Both the position numbers and the translations under genes were made by a program. Shown piece by piece: positions 7,939 to 16,401 of a stretch of 64,000 nucleotides of DNA; within the stretch, counting starts at the first letter, position 1, and every line of letters begins with the position of its first letter. The notes below the pieces were generated by a model. That model made no database searches and was not told where the DNA came from. It saw only the letters and a program-made list of their open reading frames with translations. Source of the DNA: Bacteroidaceae bacterium (GTDB lineage Bacteria; Bacteroidota; Bacteroidia; Bacteroidales; Bacteroidaceae); contig JAFZZI010000031.1 in the NCBI GenBank assembly GCA_017615835.1, positions 1-64,000 on the forward strand, given 5' to 3'.

Positions 7939-8984
7939 TTGTCATCACCGTAGTATGAGAAATAATCCAAGCCTGCTTTCTGTAATTTTGTCCTGAGTTT
8001 TGAATCCTTGGGAAGAAGTTTGTCACCTACCAATTCCCACGTCGGTTCTCCGTTATCAGCAATTCCCTCAATTTTCCCGTTGAATGCTTCGCAAATGGCG
8101 AGAAATACGTTGTCAAACTCTACTTTGACATCTCTCTGCCAGAAATAATTATACAGAGATGTAACCTTTCCCTCGGCTATTTCTTTTTCCAATGCCTTAA
8201 TAGTAGCTGCAGGAACATTCAGGTCGTTATCATCGATTAACTTATTATAGTTCTCAAGCAATTCTTCAGGTTTGCCCAAAAGATAGAAATCTTTATCTTC
8301 AAGTTTATTTGCTATTTCTATCTGCTCATCTATATTATCGAGGAATTCTTTCAGACTGCTTTGGATTTTCGATACTTCTCCGATACCTTTATTTGCAAAG
8401 ACCAGAATGGCGGCTGTTGCCTTTCCCAATCCATCCTGCATTGTCGGAGCAAGCATATAACTCATGTATTTATCATACTCTGTCGGTGACAGTATTTTCT
8501 CCGGATCAATCTCTTTTGAGTACTTCTTAGACAATGCAGCATATTCCCAGAAAGCGATATCAGAAAGATTCTTGATAGTAACCCTTATCTTTCCGTTGTC
8601 ATAAAACTGGAAAAACAGATCTGAAACAATATAAACCGGAGCAACAGGTGCAACGGCACCGGCAAGGGGGGCTGTTCCATGCCAGCCAAAACGGAAAACT
8701 ACTTCCGGAATATTAAATTCAACATGGGATTCATCGTATTCCTTGACGGAGGCAAGAATACTTTCTTTGTCTTCCACAAAATCAAACTCAGACAGAAACT
8801 CTACCGTCTTAGAGAGAGCCTCCTGCTTGGATTTGAAATCTGCCGAAATTATGGCAGAATAGGTCTTGCCGTTCTCGCCGCCATAGATAGAGTGTTGATT
8901 TTCCTTGCCCACAAAAATACGCTGGGCATTAATTAATGTGGTTGATGAAAGCATCAATACCAAAGAGAGAATAATTCTTTTCAT
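7935..8984 (-). CDS. Exported hypothetical protein coupled to ankyrin protein
   Basis: A 349-residue protein starting with a standard signal peptide (MKRIILSLVLMLSS, cleavage near INAQ). The middle contains QFYDNGKIRVTIKNL, a strand pattern resembling the TBP-like DUF4468 domains of secreted Bacteroidetes proteins, preceded by a helical SKQEALSKTVEFLSEF segment. The C-terminal half is charged and helical. No catalytic motif is visible. Its stop codon overlaps the start of the ankyrin gene by 4 nt. It is the first gene of the pair and is preceded by a 690-bp repeat-bearing intergenic stretch. The DUF4468-like assignment is inference from pattern only. Confidence 0.6.
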   Translation of the reverse strand: MKRIILSLVLMLSSTTLINAQRIFVGKENQHSIYGGENGKTYSAIISADFKSKQEALSKTVEFLSEFDFVEDKESILASVKEYDESHVEFNIPEVVFRFGWHGTAPLAGAVAPVAPVYIVSDLFFQFYDNGKIRVTIKNLSDIAFWEYAALSKKYSKEIDPEKILSPTEYDKYMSYMLAPTMQDGLGKATAAILVFANKGIGEVSKIQSSLKEFLDNIDEQIEIANKLEDKDFYLLGKPEELLENYNKLIDDNDLNVPAATIKALEKEIAEGKVTSLYNYFWQRDVKVEFDNVFLAICEAFNGKIEGIADNGEPTWELVGDKLLPKDSKLRTKLQKAGLDYFSYYGDDK

Positions 8985-9099
8985 AAATGCAGTGTATCGT
9001 TAAGTTACTGATATATTATATTATGTTACGTACAATCGTCCATAGCGGTGACTACTGGTCTCGAGTTTGGCACTTTTGTGAAGCACAAGATAGAGCTTT

Positions 9100-9255
9100 T
9101 TATTCACATAAACGAATCTTACATAAAGTTTTTTGACGTTCTGTAAGCCCACTTTGAAACACGTATTGAATGTATCGTACAAAATAGTAGTTGCACTTTC
9201 TGCGTATGTCAGAAAATTTCGCAATAAGGCATCGGCCTTTGAACAGTTCTTCCAT
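9100..9255 (-). CDS. Possible small basic protein (51 aa), doubtful
   Basis: An ATG at 9255 opens a 51-codon frame ending at TAA 9100-9102. The product begins MEELFKGRCLIAKF and is rich in Lys, Arg, Tyr and Cys. A second minus-strand frame is open across the same bases (ending at 9021), so at most one is real. I recognise neither. It lies between the repeat array and the exported-protein pair. No promoter is evident. Confidence 0.2.
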   Translation of the reverse strand: MEELFKGRCLIAKFSDIRRKCNYYFVRYIQYVFQSGLTERQKTLCKIRLCE

Positions 9256-9290
9256 GCTGAAAGGATATCGCGGGACAGAGAGAGTGAAGC

Positions 9291-9336
9291 TGTTTCATTG
9301 GCAGCGGGACATCTGTTCCATTGGCAGCGGGACATC
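9291..9336. repeat. 23-bp tandem duplication
   Basis: Two head-to-tail copies (9291-9313 and 9314-9336) of a 23-bp unit containing CATTGGCAGCGGGACATC, differing at one position. It directly precedes the hairpin and second array; the shared 23-bp period suggests a related origin. Confidence 0.85.
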
Positions 9337-9348
9337 CCGGCCAAAAAG

Positions 9349-9380
9349 GATATGGGTCTGCTTGCGAAAAGACCCATATC
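9349..9380. repeat. Hairpin formed by inverted copies of the array core
   Basis: GATATGGGTCT (9349-9359) is the exact reverse complement of AGACCCATATC (9370-9380), separated by 10 nt. The arm is the same core word that recurs in the tandem array to its right. No U-tract follows on either strand, so this is not a standard terminator. Confidence 0.8.
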
Positions 9381-9392
9381 TCTTTGCGTTCA

Positions 9393-9475
9393 GATATGGG
9401 TTTTTTTCACATTCAGATATGGGTGTTTTTCACATTCAGATATGGGTCTTTTCGCGTTCAGATATGGGTCTATTT
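9393..9475. repeat. Array of four 22-23-bp repeats with core GATATGGGT
   Basis: The core GATATGGGT, preceded by TTCA, recurs at 9393, 9416, 9439 and 9461 (spacings 23, 23 and 22 bp), with T-rich and C/G-containing linkers between. Linkers are not unique spacers, so this is not a CRISPR array. The period is a little over two helical turns. Confidence 0.85.
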
Positions 9476-9477
9476 TT

Positions 9478-9498
9478 ACGCGCGCGCGTGTGCGCGCG
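9478..9498. repeat. Alternating purine-pyrimidine (potential Z-DNA) tract
   Basis: A run of about 21 bases of strictly alternating CG/TG directly after the repeat array, with arms CGCGCGC and GCGCGCG around a central TGT, so it could form either left-handed DNA or a small cruciform. In this base-composition background it stands out. Confidence 0.6.
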
Positions 9499-9670
9499 AA
9501 CCTTATTATACTAGTTCGTTTCCAAAGCCTGTGTAATATGTAAAACGGCAGTCAGGTTGAACTATACTCTTCTCCGGTTTTTTTTGGCATCTGACGACGG
9601 GTTCTTCATGAAGGCATGAATATACTGTCAAATTAATTATTAAACAGCACACATCAGGTCCGCTGTGGAA

Positions 9671-11155
9671 TCAATGTGCGTCAGAAAACTGGTAGCAGCC
9701 GGCGTCAGCCAGAGTGTCGGGGCGCTGAAGTCCTGTGATGTCGGTTGGGCAGAGGGCGGAGGACGATGAGATGCCGCGGGCCATGGAGAGTGAGTCAAGG
9801 TGATAATCGTAGCGGAAATCGCCCTGTGCGACGTGGAGGAAATTGCCTGAACCGTGCACCGGATTGCGTTCAAGGTCCCAGACGTTGCCGGCCAGACGGG
9901 CGTTCAGGGTGTCTTCGGTCAGAATGAGCGAACTGCTGATGCGGTAGTTTCCGACAAGATCGGGCCCCTGCCCCGCTATCGAGTCATTGACTTGCAACTC
10001 TATCTGATCGGTGCCGAAGCCGGTGACGATGCAGCTGACAAATTCGGCCCTCGACATAGGGAAAGAGAGCGAATCGCTAACGTTGGCAAGATAGAGGGCG
10101 ACACCGCTGAGATCCCAGGGATAGAAGTTGGCAATGGTGCAGAAGCGGAACTCGTTGCTGCCGCCCAGCAGACTGACACAATTGCCGGCAGCATTGCTTA
10201 TCAGCGAGTTGCGCACATGTCCGCTGGTGTTGTTCAGTTGCAGTCCGTCGCCGCTCACGTTGTGTATTATGCAGCCGTCAATGAGGTAGATATCCTCTGC
10301 GGCCGAGTTGCAGGTGTCGGTCATTATGCCCCAGCTCCCGCCGTGTATGTCGCAGCCCACGAACCTGTTTCCCGTGCTGCCCGAGCCTATGAGGACACCG
10401 CCCCATCTGCCCGACACAAGGTCGTAGGGAATGTTGGTCAGCATTCTGTCGAGGCGGTCGCCGCACATCAGTATCATGCTGTCGGGAGTGCCGTCGGCTT
10501 CGACTCTGCCGTTTATACGGAGGAAGGCCCGGTCATGGAAATGGAGTCTTGTGCCTTTCTGCAGTTTCAGCAGGGCTCCGCTGTCCACTACAAGACTGTC
10601 GTATATGAGATAAGGGCGGGCGGATGTGAAGACAGTCTCTTCATCATCAAGCACGCATCCCCTCAATTTCACCACATCCTGTCCGTATGCTTCGAGATGG
10701 ACAGTCTGGCGAATTCCGCTCTCAAGAAGAAACATTATCGAGTCTTCGGTAAGGATGGGAAGGTCTTCCCCGCTCTCTTCGGTCAGCACAGCGACAAAGC
10801 AGTACAAGCTGTCGTTGGACAGAATCTCAACATTCCGGAAAGTTGTGCCGCTCTGCCCGTCAACGTTTATGCGGAAGGCACTCTCCATACCTCCCGCAAG
10901 GGTGACGCTGAAGCGGAGTCCGGCATCGTTACGGTTATATACGACAAAACCGGAAGTTGCCGAACTGACTGTGGCGAAAACCGTGTCGAACGAGAGGGTG
11001 TCGGTCGAGAACAAAAGCCGGCATGAACTGTCATCGGTAAAGTCTTCGGTTCTGGTACATCCGGCACCTGACAGGAATGATATCAGTGCCAGTACAGACA
11101 GCCATACTGGATTGTGCCGCGGGGCGGACAGTGATTTCAGTGTTCTATTCATCAT
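9671..11155 (-). CDS. Lipoprotein with right-handed beta-helix
   Basis: A 494-residue exported protein. The ATG at 11155 (or the next codon, 11152) gives a lipoprotein-type signal: a hydrophobic stretch VWLSVLALISFLSGAGC with the Cys as lipid site. The frame is open further upstream but that part runs inside the GH2 gene and lacks a signal. The central region, about residues 200-430, shows repeated short strands with Asn ladders and Gly turns (GRWGGVLIGSGSTGNRFVG, DGLQLNNTSGHVRNSLIS), typical of parallel beta-helix folds (pectate-lyase-like). No catalytic residues of a named lyase family are evident. It starts 25 bp after the stop of the upstream GH2 and is probably cotranscribed. Likely a surface glycan-binding or structural protein. 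Confidence 0.75.
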   Translation of the reverse strand: MMNRTLKSLSAPRHNPVWLSVLALISFLSGAGCTRTEDFTDDSSCRLLFSTDTLSFDTVFATVSSATSGFVVYNRNDAGLRFSVTLAGGMESAFRINVDGQSGTTFRNVEILSNDSLYCFVAVLTEESGEDLPILTEDSIMFLLESGIRQTVHLEAYGQDVVKLRGCVLDDEETVFTSARPYLIYDSLVVDSGALLKLQKGTRLHFHDRAFLRINGRVEADGTPDSMILMCGDRLDRMLTNIPYDLVSGRWGGVLIGSGSTGNRFVGCDIHGGSWGIMTDTCNSAAEDIYLIDGCIIHNVSGDGLQLNNTSGHVRNSLISNAAGNCVSLLGGSNEFRFCTIANFYPWDLSGVALYLANVSDSLSFPMSRAEFVSCIVTGFGTDQIELQVNDSIAGQGPDLVGNYRISSSLILTEDTLNARLAGNVWDLERNPVHGSGNFLHVAQGDFRYDYHLDSLSMARGISSSSALCPTDITGLQRPDTLADAGCYQFSDAH

Positions 11156-11180
11156 AGTATTAAACGCGCCGGAGTCCGGC

Positions 11181-13715
11181 TTATTGCATGGCTGATATTC
11201 TGACGGAAGCGCTCTTGAGTCCCGGCGATGAGGCCTGAAGCGTAGCAGTACCCTTGCGGCCGTCGTTCTGAAGCACGACAAGGCACTTTCCGTAGAATGC
11301 CTGGCGGTGGTCGTCCTTGAACCGCTCGAGCGATATTGGCGAGCCGTTGTCGACACCGGCAATGAAGAACACAGGCGATGAGTCTTCCGAAGCGAGCGAG
11401 AAGCTGATGTCGTTCGAGGCAAGAGGACAGAGGTTACCCTCGCTGTCAAGCACCTCAACGGTGACGAAACTCAGGTCAGTTCCGTCGGCTTTCAGAAGCT
11501 GGCGGTCGGGAGTAAGCCGTATCTGAGCCGGCTCACCGGCTGTACTGATGGTCTGATGTCTCACCTCTACACCGTTTCTGCGGGCCACGACGGTGACTTC
11601 GCCGGGCTCGAATGCGACCCTCCAGCCGACATGATACCGGGTATCAAGTTCGCCGCCGTCGCCTTTGCTGCGCACACCCTGGCTGACGCCGTTGACGAAC
11701 AGTTCAACCTCGTCGGCATCGTTGTAGTAGCACCACATGTCGCGAACTTCACCTTCGCCGTCGGGCATGGCGTTCCAGTGGGGGAACAGGTGCAGTACCG
11801 GGTCGGAGGTCCACTCGCTCTTGTACATGTAATAGACATCCTTCGGGAATCCGGCCAGGTCGATTATCCCGAAGTATGACGACCTGGCAGGCCATCCGTA
11901 GGGTGTGGGTTCGCCGATGTAGTCGAACCCGGTCCAGATGTACTGGCCGCTTATCCAGGGATATTTGCTTTCTACTTCGAGCGTCTCCTCGTGAGTGCTG
12001 CCCCAGGGGGCATGACAGTTGTCGTAGCTTGAGCAGGAGAATGAGGGGTCGTAGAAGGGTCTGTCCCACCTTGCAGGCCACAGGAAGGCCGTATCGGAAG
12101 GCATTTTGTAGTAACCGCGTGTCATCAGGGCGGAATTCGACTCGGTTATGATGAACGGCTTGCCGGGGAACAGTCTCGGCACTGCGGGAACATTATGGTT
12201 GTGATAGTTATAGCCTATTATGTCGAGGGCTCCTGAGGCGAAAAGGTGGTTGCCGGGGTTGGGCTCGTTGCAGCCGGCCGTTATCGGGCGTGTCGGGTCG
12301 AGCGCCCTGACCATGTCGGCCAGTTTCCGTGTGAGCAGCGAGTTGACTGACATTGAACCGTCTGTGGCGAGCTGGTCGGCCGAGCGGCCAAGGTTGAGCA
12401 GCAGGTTGGCCTGTTCGAGCGTCAGGGTGTCAGCCTTGGCATCGGTCCACTGTTCGAGCACCTCGTTGCCTATGCTCCACATGAACACTGACGGGTGATT
12501 GCGGTCGCGTACCACGAAATCCGTGAGATCCCGCTCGTACCACTCGTTAAAGTAGCGGGCATAGTCGTGGGATGTCTTGCGTTTGCGCCACATGTCGAAG
12601 GCCTCGTCCATTACGATGAAGCCCATCCTGTCGCAAAGGTCAAGAAGCTCGGGACTTGGAGGATTGTGCGAGCAGCGTATTCCGTTGCAGCCCATGGCCT
12701 TGAGCAGCTGAAGCTGGCGCGCAATGGCCCTGGTGTTGATGGCTGCACCAAGACAGCCGAGGTCATGGTGGTTGCACACTCCGTTTATCATCACCTTGCG
12801 GCCATTGAGCACGAAACCCCGGGTGGAATTGAACTCGAAGTTCCTGATGCCTGTGGCAGTGACATAACGGTCATCACCTATGCCTGTCACCACGGTGTAC
12901 ATGTACGGATCGTCAACGTCCCACAGATGTACATCCCTTAACACCATCGTGACGGTATCGGTTGTGATACCGGGCTTGAACAGTCGCTGTCCGCCCGATG
13001 ATGAGACAAGACTTTCGGACTGTCCGGACAGGTTTTCGGGCAGGCAGCCGTACATGCTCTGAGTCACCTCTCCGGAAATAGCCTTTTTCGAGCTGTTGAC
13101 CACTGTCGTGATGACAGTCACGAGAGCACTGCCGTCGTTGTCCAGCCTGGCCGTCACGTACGTGCCGTCCCTGTCGATATGCAGCTGAGGCTGTATCGTA
13201 AGCCATACGTTACGGTAGATTCCGCAGCCTGAATACCAGCGCGAGTTGGGCTGTTCGGTATTGTCAACCCTGACAGTAACGGTGTTCTCTCCGCCGAAAC
13301 GCACCCAGTCGGTGATATCGTACCCGAATGAGATGTATCCGTATGGCCTGATGCCGAACGAATGGCCGTTGACAGTCACCTCGGCATCCATATAAACTCC
13401 GTCGAAATCGATGCGTATGCGCTTGCCGCGTTCTGACTTGTCTATGGAGAAGATCTTTGTATAGACTCCGATGCCGCCGGGAAGCGCACCGCCACCGGTA
13501 CCCGAAGCGGCCCTTTGGTTGAAGTCTCCACACACGGCCCAGTCGTGCGGCAGTGTAACGTCGCCGTCAAAACTGTATTGAATGTTCTCAAGACCCGGCG
13601 TCGGAGTGAGGGTAAAGTGCCAGCCATCGTTGAACGCAACTCGTCCACAGTTTTGGGCTGATGCAGATACATTCAGAGCCAACAGACACAAAATCAGAAG
13701 CAAAGTCTTTTTCAT
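11181..13715 (-). CDS. GH2 family exported glycosidase (beta-galactosidase-like, with DUF4982)
   Basis: An 844-residue retaining exo-glycosidase of family 2. Signal peptide at about residues 1-20 (ending SASAQ). Order: sugar-binding jelly-roll domain (about 25-180), immunoglobulin-like domain (190-300), TIM barrel (300-580), then C-terminal sandwich domains with the DUF4982 phrase ADEVELFVNG. The acid/base is E418 in WSIGNEV; the nucleophile is E525 in FIITESNSA. CSHNPPSPELLDLCD and MDEAFDMW are standard barrel landmarks. This architecture covers beta-galactosidases, beta-glucuronidases and other Bacteroidetes exo-enzymes, so substrate is undetermined. It heads a likely two-gene unit with the beta-helix lipoprotein and is divergent from the CotH-type gene across 105 bp. 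Confidence 0.92.
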   Translation of the reverse strand: MKKTLLLILCLLALNVSASAQNCGRVAFNDGWHFTLTPTPGLENIQYSFDGDVTLPHDWAVCGDFNQRAASGTGGGALPGGIGVYTKIFSIDKSERGKRIRIDFDGVYMDAEVTVNGHSFGIRPYGYISFGYDITDWVRFGGENTVTVRVDNTEQPNSRWYSGCGIYRNVWLTIQPQLHIDRDGTYVTARLDNDGSALVTVITTVVNSSKKAISGEVTQSMYGCLPENLSGQSESLVSSSGGQRLFKPGITTDTVTMVLRDVHLWDVDDPYMYTVVTGIGDDRYVTATGIRNFEFNSTRGFVLNGRKVMINGVCNHHDLGCLGAAINTRAIARQLQLLKAMGCNGIRCSHNPPSPELLDLCDRMGFIVMDEAFDMWRKRKTSHDYARYFNEWYERDLTDFVVRDRNHPSVFMWSIGNEVLEQWTDAKADTLTLEQANLLLNLGRSADQLATDGSMSVNSLLTRKLADMVRALDPTRPITAGCNEPNPGNHLFASGALDIIGYNYHNHNVPAVPRLFPGKPFIITESNSALMTRGYYKMPSDTAFLWPARWDRPFYDPSFSCSSYDNCHAPWGSTHEETLEVESKYPWISGQYIWTGFDYIGEPTPYGWPARSSYFGIIDLAGFPKDVYYMYKSEWTSDPVLHLFPHWNAMPDGEGEVRDMWCYYNDADEVELFVNGVSQGVRSKGDGGELDTRYHVGWRVAFEPGEVTVVARRNGVEVRHQTISTAGEPAQIRLTPDRQLLKADGTDLSFVTVEVLDSEGNLCPLASNDISFSLASEDSSPVFFIAGVDNGSPISLERFKDDHRQAFYGKCLVVLQNDGRKGTATLQASSPGLKSASVRISAMQ

Positions 13716-13820
13716 AACGGGTTGTTAAAATTTTTGATTTTTGTTTATTGCAAAGTAAGCAATTATTTCGTAATTTCGCGGACTTTACAGAGATTTCGTC
13801 TACAAAAAAGTGAATAAGAT

Positions 13821-16346
13821 ATGATTGGAGGAAAAAAAGTTATGGCTTCGGTTCTGGCTCTGGCGACTTTACCGGCAGTAAACATCACGGGTGAGTTGAG
13901 CCATAAACTTTACATCAACGAGGTCATGCAGTCCGTCATCAGCGGCGAGGTTGACAACCTCAAGGAATATCCCGACAGCTGGGTTGAAGTGTACAACCCC
14001 TCGTCATCGGAGATAAACATGAACGGATACTATATCGGAAAGCACAACGACCCCTCGAAATGCTACAGAATCAGCAGCGATTTCAAGGTTCCTGCCAACG
14101 GCTTCAAGGTAATATACTGCGATAAGGAGAATGACAACAACAGCGGCGGCGGTGGCGGCTGGCCCTGGGGCGGCGGTGGCTGGGGCTCCGTAACTGACCT
14201 TCACACAGACTTCAGGCTCACCAATTCGAAGGAGGGCGGCGTATATCTGTTTGACAGCAGCAAGGCCCTTGTCGATTCCATGCATCTTGCTCCCATGCCG
14301 GCAATAGACGTAGCGTACGGTCGCGAGACGGACGGCTCGGAGAATCTTGGTTATATGCTTACCCCTACCCGCGGAAAGAAGAACAGCGGAGGTCTTGCAG
14401 CCAGCGTGCTGCCCTCACCCCTCTTCTCTGTGCCCAGCATGATTCTTGAGGAAGCGGCGAACGGCGACAAGAGTGTCACTGTAGAGATGACGATTCCCGA
14501 GGGTCTGCCTGCCGGAGCACGCATCAGGTACACGACTGACGGTTCGGAGCCTACCAAAGACAGCAATCTTTACAGCGGCCCCATCTCATTCAAGAAGACT
14601 ACCACGCTGAAGGCTGCAATCTTCCTGGCCGGTCATCTGACACCACCTGCGGCAACCAGAACTTTCATCTTCCACGGAAGGAAGCTGACCGTTCCGGTGT
14701 TCTCGCTCACGACACCCAAGAAGAATCTTTACGACAACACGATAGGTATTTTCACTACCCAGAACAACAATTCAAACAATAAGAACAACTGGCGGCGTCC
14801 TGTTTTCATGGATTATTTTGCAAACGGCGAGAAGGAAGCCGAATTCAGCCAGTGGTGTGAGATCCGTGTAAGCGGTGCTGCATCGCGCGACAACGCCCAG
14901 CGTTCGGTAGCCGTCTATGCCAACAGCAGATTCGGCTCGAAGGACACTTTCAGAGCCCAGTTCTGGCCGACGAACAAGCCTGGGAACACACGCATCCCAT
15001 CGTTCGGACTTCGTGCGTCAGGCAATGACTTCAACGCTGCCCACTTCCGCGACGGACTTGTACATATGCTGTTCGGCCTGAACACAGACGTTGACTGGCA
15101 GGCGTTCCAGCCGGCTATCGTGTACATCAACGGCGAATACTACGGTATCCTGAACATTCGCGAGCGCAGCAACGAGGACAATATTTGGATGAACTACGAC
15201 AAGCTTGAGGATATCGTCATAGTCGAGAATCCGCAGTGGGGCAACTCGCCTAAGGTTGGCGACAGGTCGCTGTACGATGAGTTCTACAACTTCATCAACA
15301 GGAGCAACTCGAGCACCAAGTTGTCCGAATATGCCAGCCGCATGGATATCGACGAGTTCAGCAATGTCATGATAGCCAACATCTACATGAGCAACACCGA
15401 CTTTCCGGGCAACAACTATGTGGTGTGGAGACCTTCCGAGAGCGGCGGCAAGTGGCGCTGGATGCTGAAGGACGTTGACCGCAGTTTCGGCTTCTGGTAT
15501 CTGCACGGCGACTCGCGCAGCCGCGACAACGGCTCAAGCAGCGCACAGTATCTGAGATGGATAATGCGCAACCCTGCCGACATTCTCACAAACAACTACG
15601 ACGGAGCCAACTCCGACAGGGCTACCCTATCCTTCCGCAAACTCATCGCCAACAGCGATTTCAAGGAAATGTTCATCGACCGTTTCACAATTTATCTGGG
15701 CGATTTCCTCAATATCGGCTACATCGAGGGGATGATCAACGACATCCAGAACGAGATGGCCTACGAGATGACCTACCACAAGAAACTGTACGGAGGTTCG
15801 GTCAGCGAGTGGCAAACTGAGGTCTCGAACATGAAGAAATGGACTACGGAGCGCACTCCGCAGATGTACAAGCAGCTAAAGGATGTATTTGCCCTGAACG
15901 GTGCCATCGCCACGACCGTCAACCTTGACGTTGACGATCCGGAGATGTTCAATGTCAGCATAAACGGAATTCCGCTTCAGACACGGCAGTTCGACGGAAC
16001 TATGTTTGCCAACCGCAAATATGTTCTTTCCGCCACTTCGGTTGACGGTGAGTATGACGTGGCAGGATGGCAGCTCGACTATTTTGACAAAGGTGAACTG
16101 AAGTCGGAAACCATAATGACGCCTGAATATACATTCCTGCCCAAATCGACCTATACGGACGTGGCGTTGAACGCCCTGCTCTGCGAGACCGGCACAGGTG
16201 TAATATCGAACGACTTCAGGGTTCCCGAAGAGGTGCTCTACTACAACCCGCAGGGACAGGTATCTTCGACGCCGTTCAACGGAGTCAACATAGTCCGCAG
16301 GAACTATTCGGACGGAACATTCTCAGTAACCAAGGAGATCAGGTAA
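13821..16346 (+). CDS. CotH-family surface protein with lamin-tail and chitobiase-like domains
   Basis: An 841-residue exported protein. N-terminal hydrophobic segment MASVLALATLPAVNITG (after M8) is a probable signal; ATG at 13821 retained as start. Residues about 30-170 form a lamin-tail-like domain (INEVMQS, DSWVEVYNPSSSEINMNGYY), interrupted by a Gly/Trp-rich insertion near residues 108-123. Residues about 210-290 contain RYTTDGSEPT, the hallmark of chitobiase/hexosaminidase C-terminal sandwich modules. Residues about 295-640 match CotH proteins (YGILNIRERSNED, WRWMLKDVDRSFGF), an atypical kinase-fold family. The C-terminus (YYNPQGQ..., GVNIVRRNYSDGT) resembles short C-terminal domains on secreted Bacteroidetes proteins. 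Role is unknown; surface location is inferred. Confidence 0.85.
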   Translation: MIGGKKVMASVLALATLPAVNITGELSHKLYINEVMQSVISGEVDNLKEYPDSWVEVYNPSSSEINMNGYYIGKHNDPSKCYRISSDFKVPANGFKVIYCDKENDNNSGGGGGWPWGGGGWGSVTDLHTDFRLTNSKEGGVYLFDSSKALVDSMHLAPMPAIDVAYGRETDGSENLGYMLTPTRGKKNSGGLAASVLPSPLFSVPSMILEEAANGDKSVTVEMTIPEGLPAGARIRYTTDGSEPTKDSNLYSGPISFKKTTTLKAAIFLAGHLTPPAATRTFIFHGRKLTVPVFSLTTPKKNLYDNTIGIFTTQNNNSNNKNNWRRPVFMDYFANGEKEAEFSQWCEIRVSGAASRDNAQRSVAVYANSRFGSKDTFRAQFWPTNKPGNTRIPSFGLRASGNDFNAAHFRDGLVHMLFGLNTDVDWQAFQPAIVYINGEYYGILNIRERSNEDNIWMNYDKLEDIVIVENPQWGNSPKVGDRSLYDEFYNFINRSNSSTKLSEYASRMDIDEFSNVMIANIYMSNTDFPGNNYVVWRPSESGGKWRWMLKDVDRSFGFWYLHGDSRSRDNGSSSAQYLRWIMRNPADILTNNYDGANSDRATLSFRKLIANSDFKEMFIDRFTIYLGDFLNIGYIEGMINDIQNEMAYEMTYHKKLYGGSVSEWQTEVSNMKKWTTERTPQMYKQLKDVFALNGAIATTVNLDVDDPEMFNVSINGIPLQTRQFDGTMFANRKYVLSATSVDGEYDVAGWQLDYFDKGELKSETIMTPEYTFLPKSTYTDVALNALLCETGTGVISNDFRVPEEVLYYNPQGQVSSTPFNGVNIVRRNYSDGTFSVTKEIR

Positions 16347-16377
16347 CACCTCCCGACTCTGCGTACAGGCATATAGG

Positions 16378-16401
16378 ATGAGCGGCTGCATGGCCGCTCA
16401 T
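16378..16401. terminator. Shared terminator between convergent CotH gene and smpB
   Basis: ATGAGCGGC (16378-16386) pairs perfectly with GCCGCTCAT (16393-16401) around a 6-nt loop, followed by TTTTC on the plus strand. It overlaps the smpB stop codon (16398-16400). Confidence 0.7.

Larger units (their letters stand above)
8985..9670. other. Gene-poor 690-bp interval with repeats
   Basis: The longest stretch without a convincing gene. From left to right it holds the upstream region of the exported-protein pair, a possible 51-codon minus-strand ORF (9100-9255), a 23-bp tandem duplication (9291-9336), a hairpin (9349-9380), a further array of 22-23-bp repeats (9393-9475), an alternating purine-pyrimidine tract (9478-9498), and an AT-rich tail with an eight-T run near 9580. 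Frames that are open across the array encode only the repeat and shift phase every unit, so I do not call them genes. Confidence 0.6.

Noticed and set aside
9393-9475. CRISPR array
   Set aside because: Repeats are 22-23 bp end to end with no unique spacers, and no cas genes are present.
9133-9543. Overlapping plus-strand open frames across the repeat array
   Set aside because: They encode only the repeat in shifting phase (units of 22-23 bp), have no start context or family likeness, and three frames are open at once.
9854-11026. 390-residue plus-strand open frame
   Set aside because: Antisense shadow of the beta-helix lipoprotein gene; low-complexity Ala/Val/Gly product without signal or domain.
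11156-11458. Upstream extension of the beta-helix lipoprotein frame
   Set aside because: It lies inside the GH2 coding region and shows no lipoprotein signal; ATG 11155 does.
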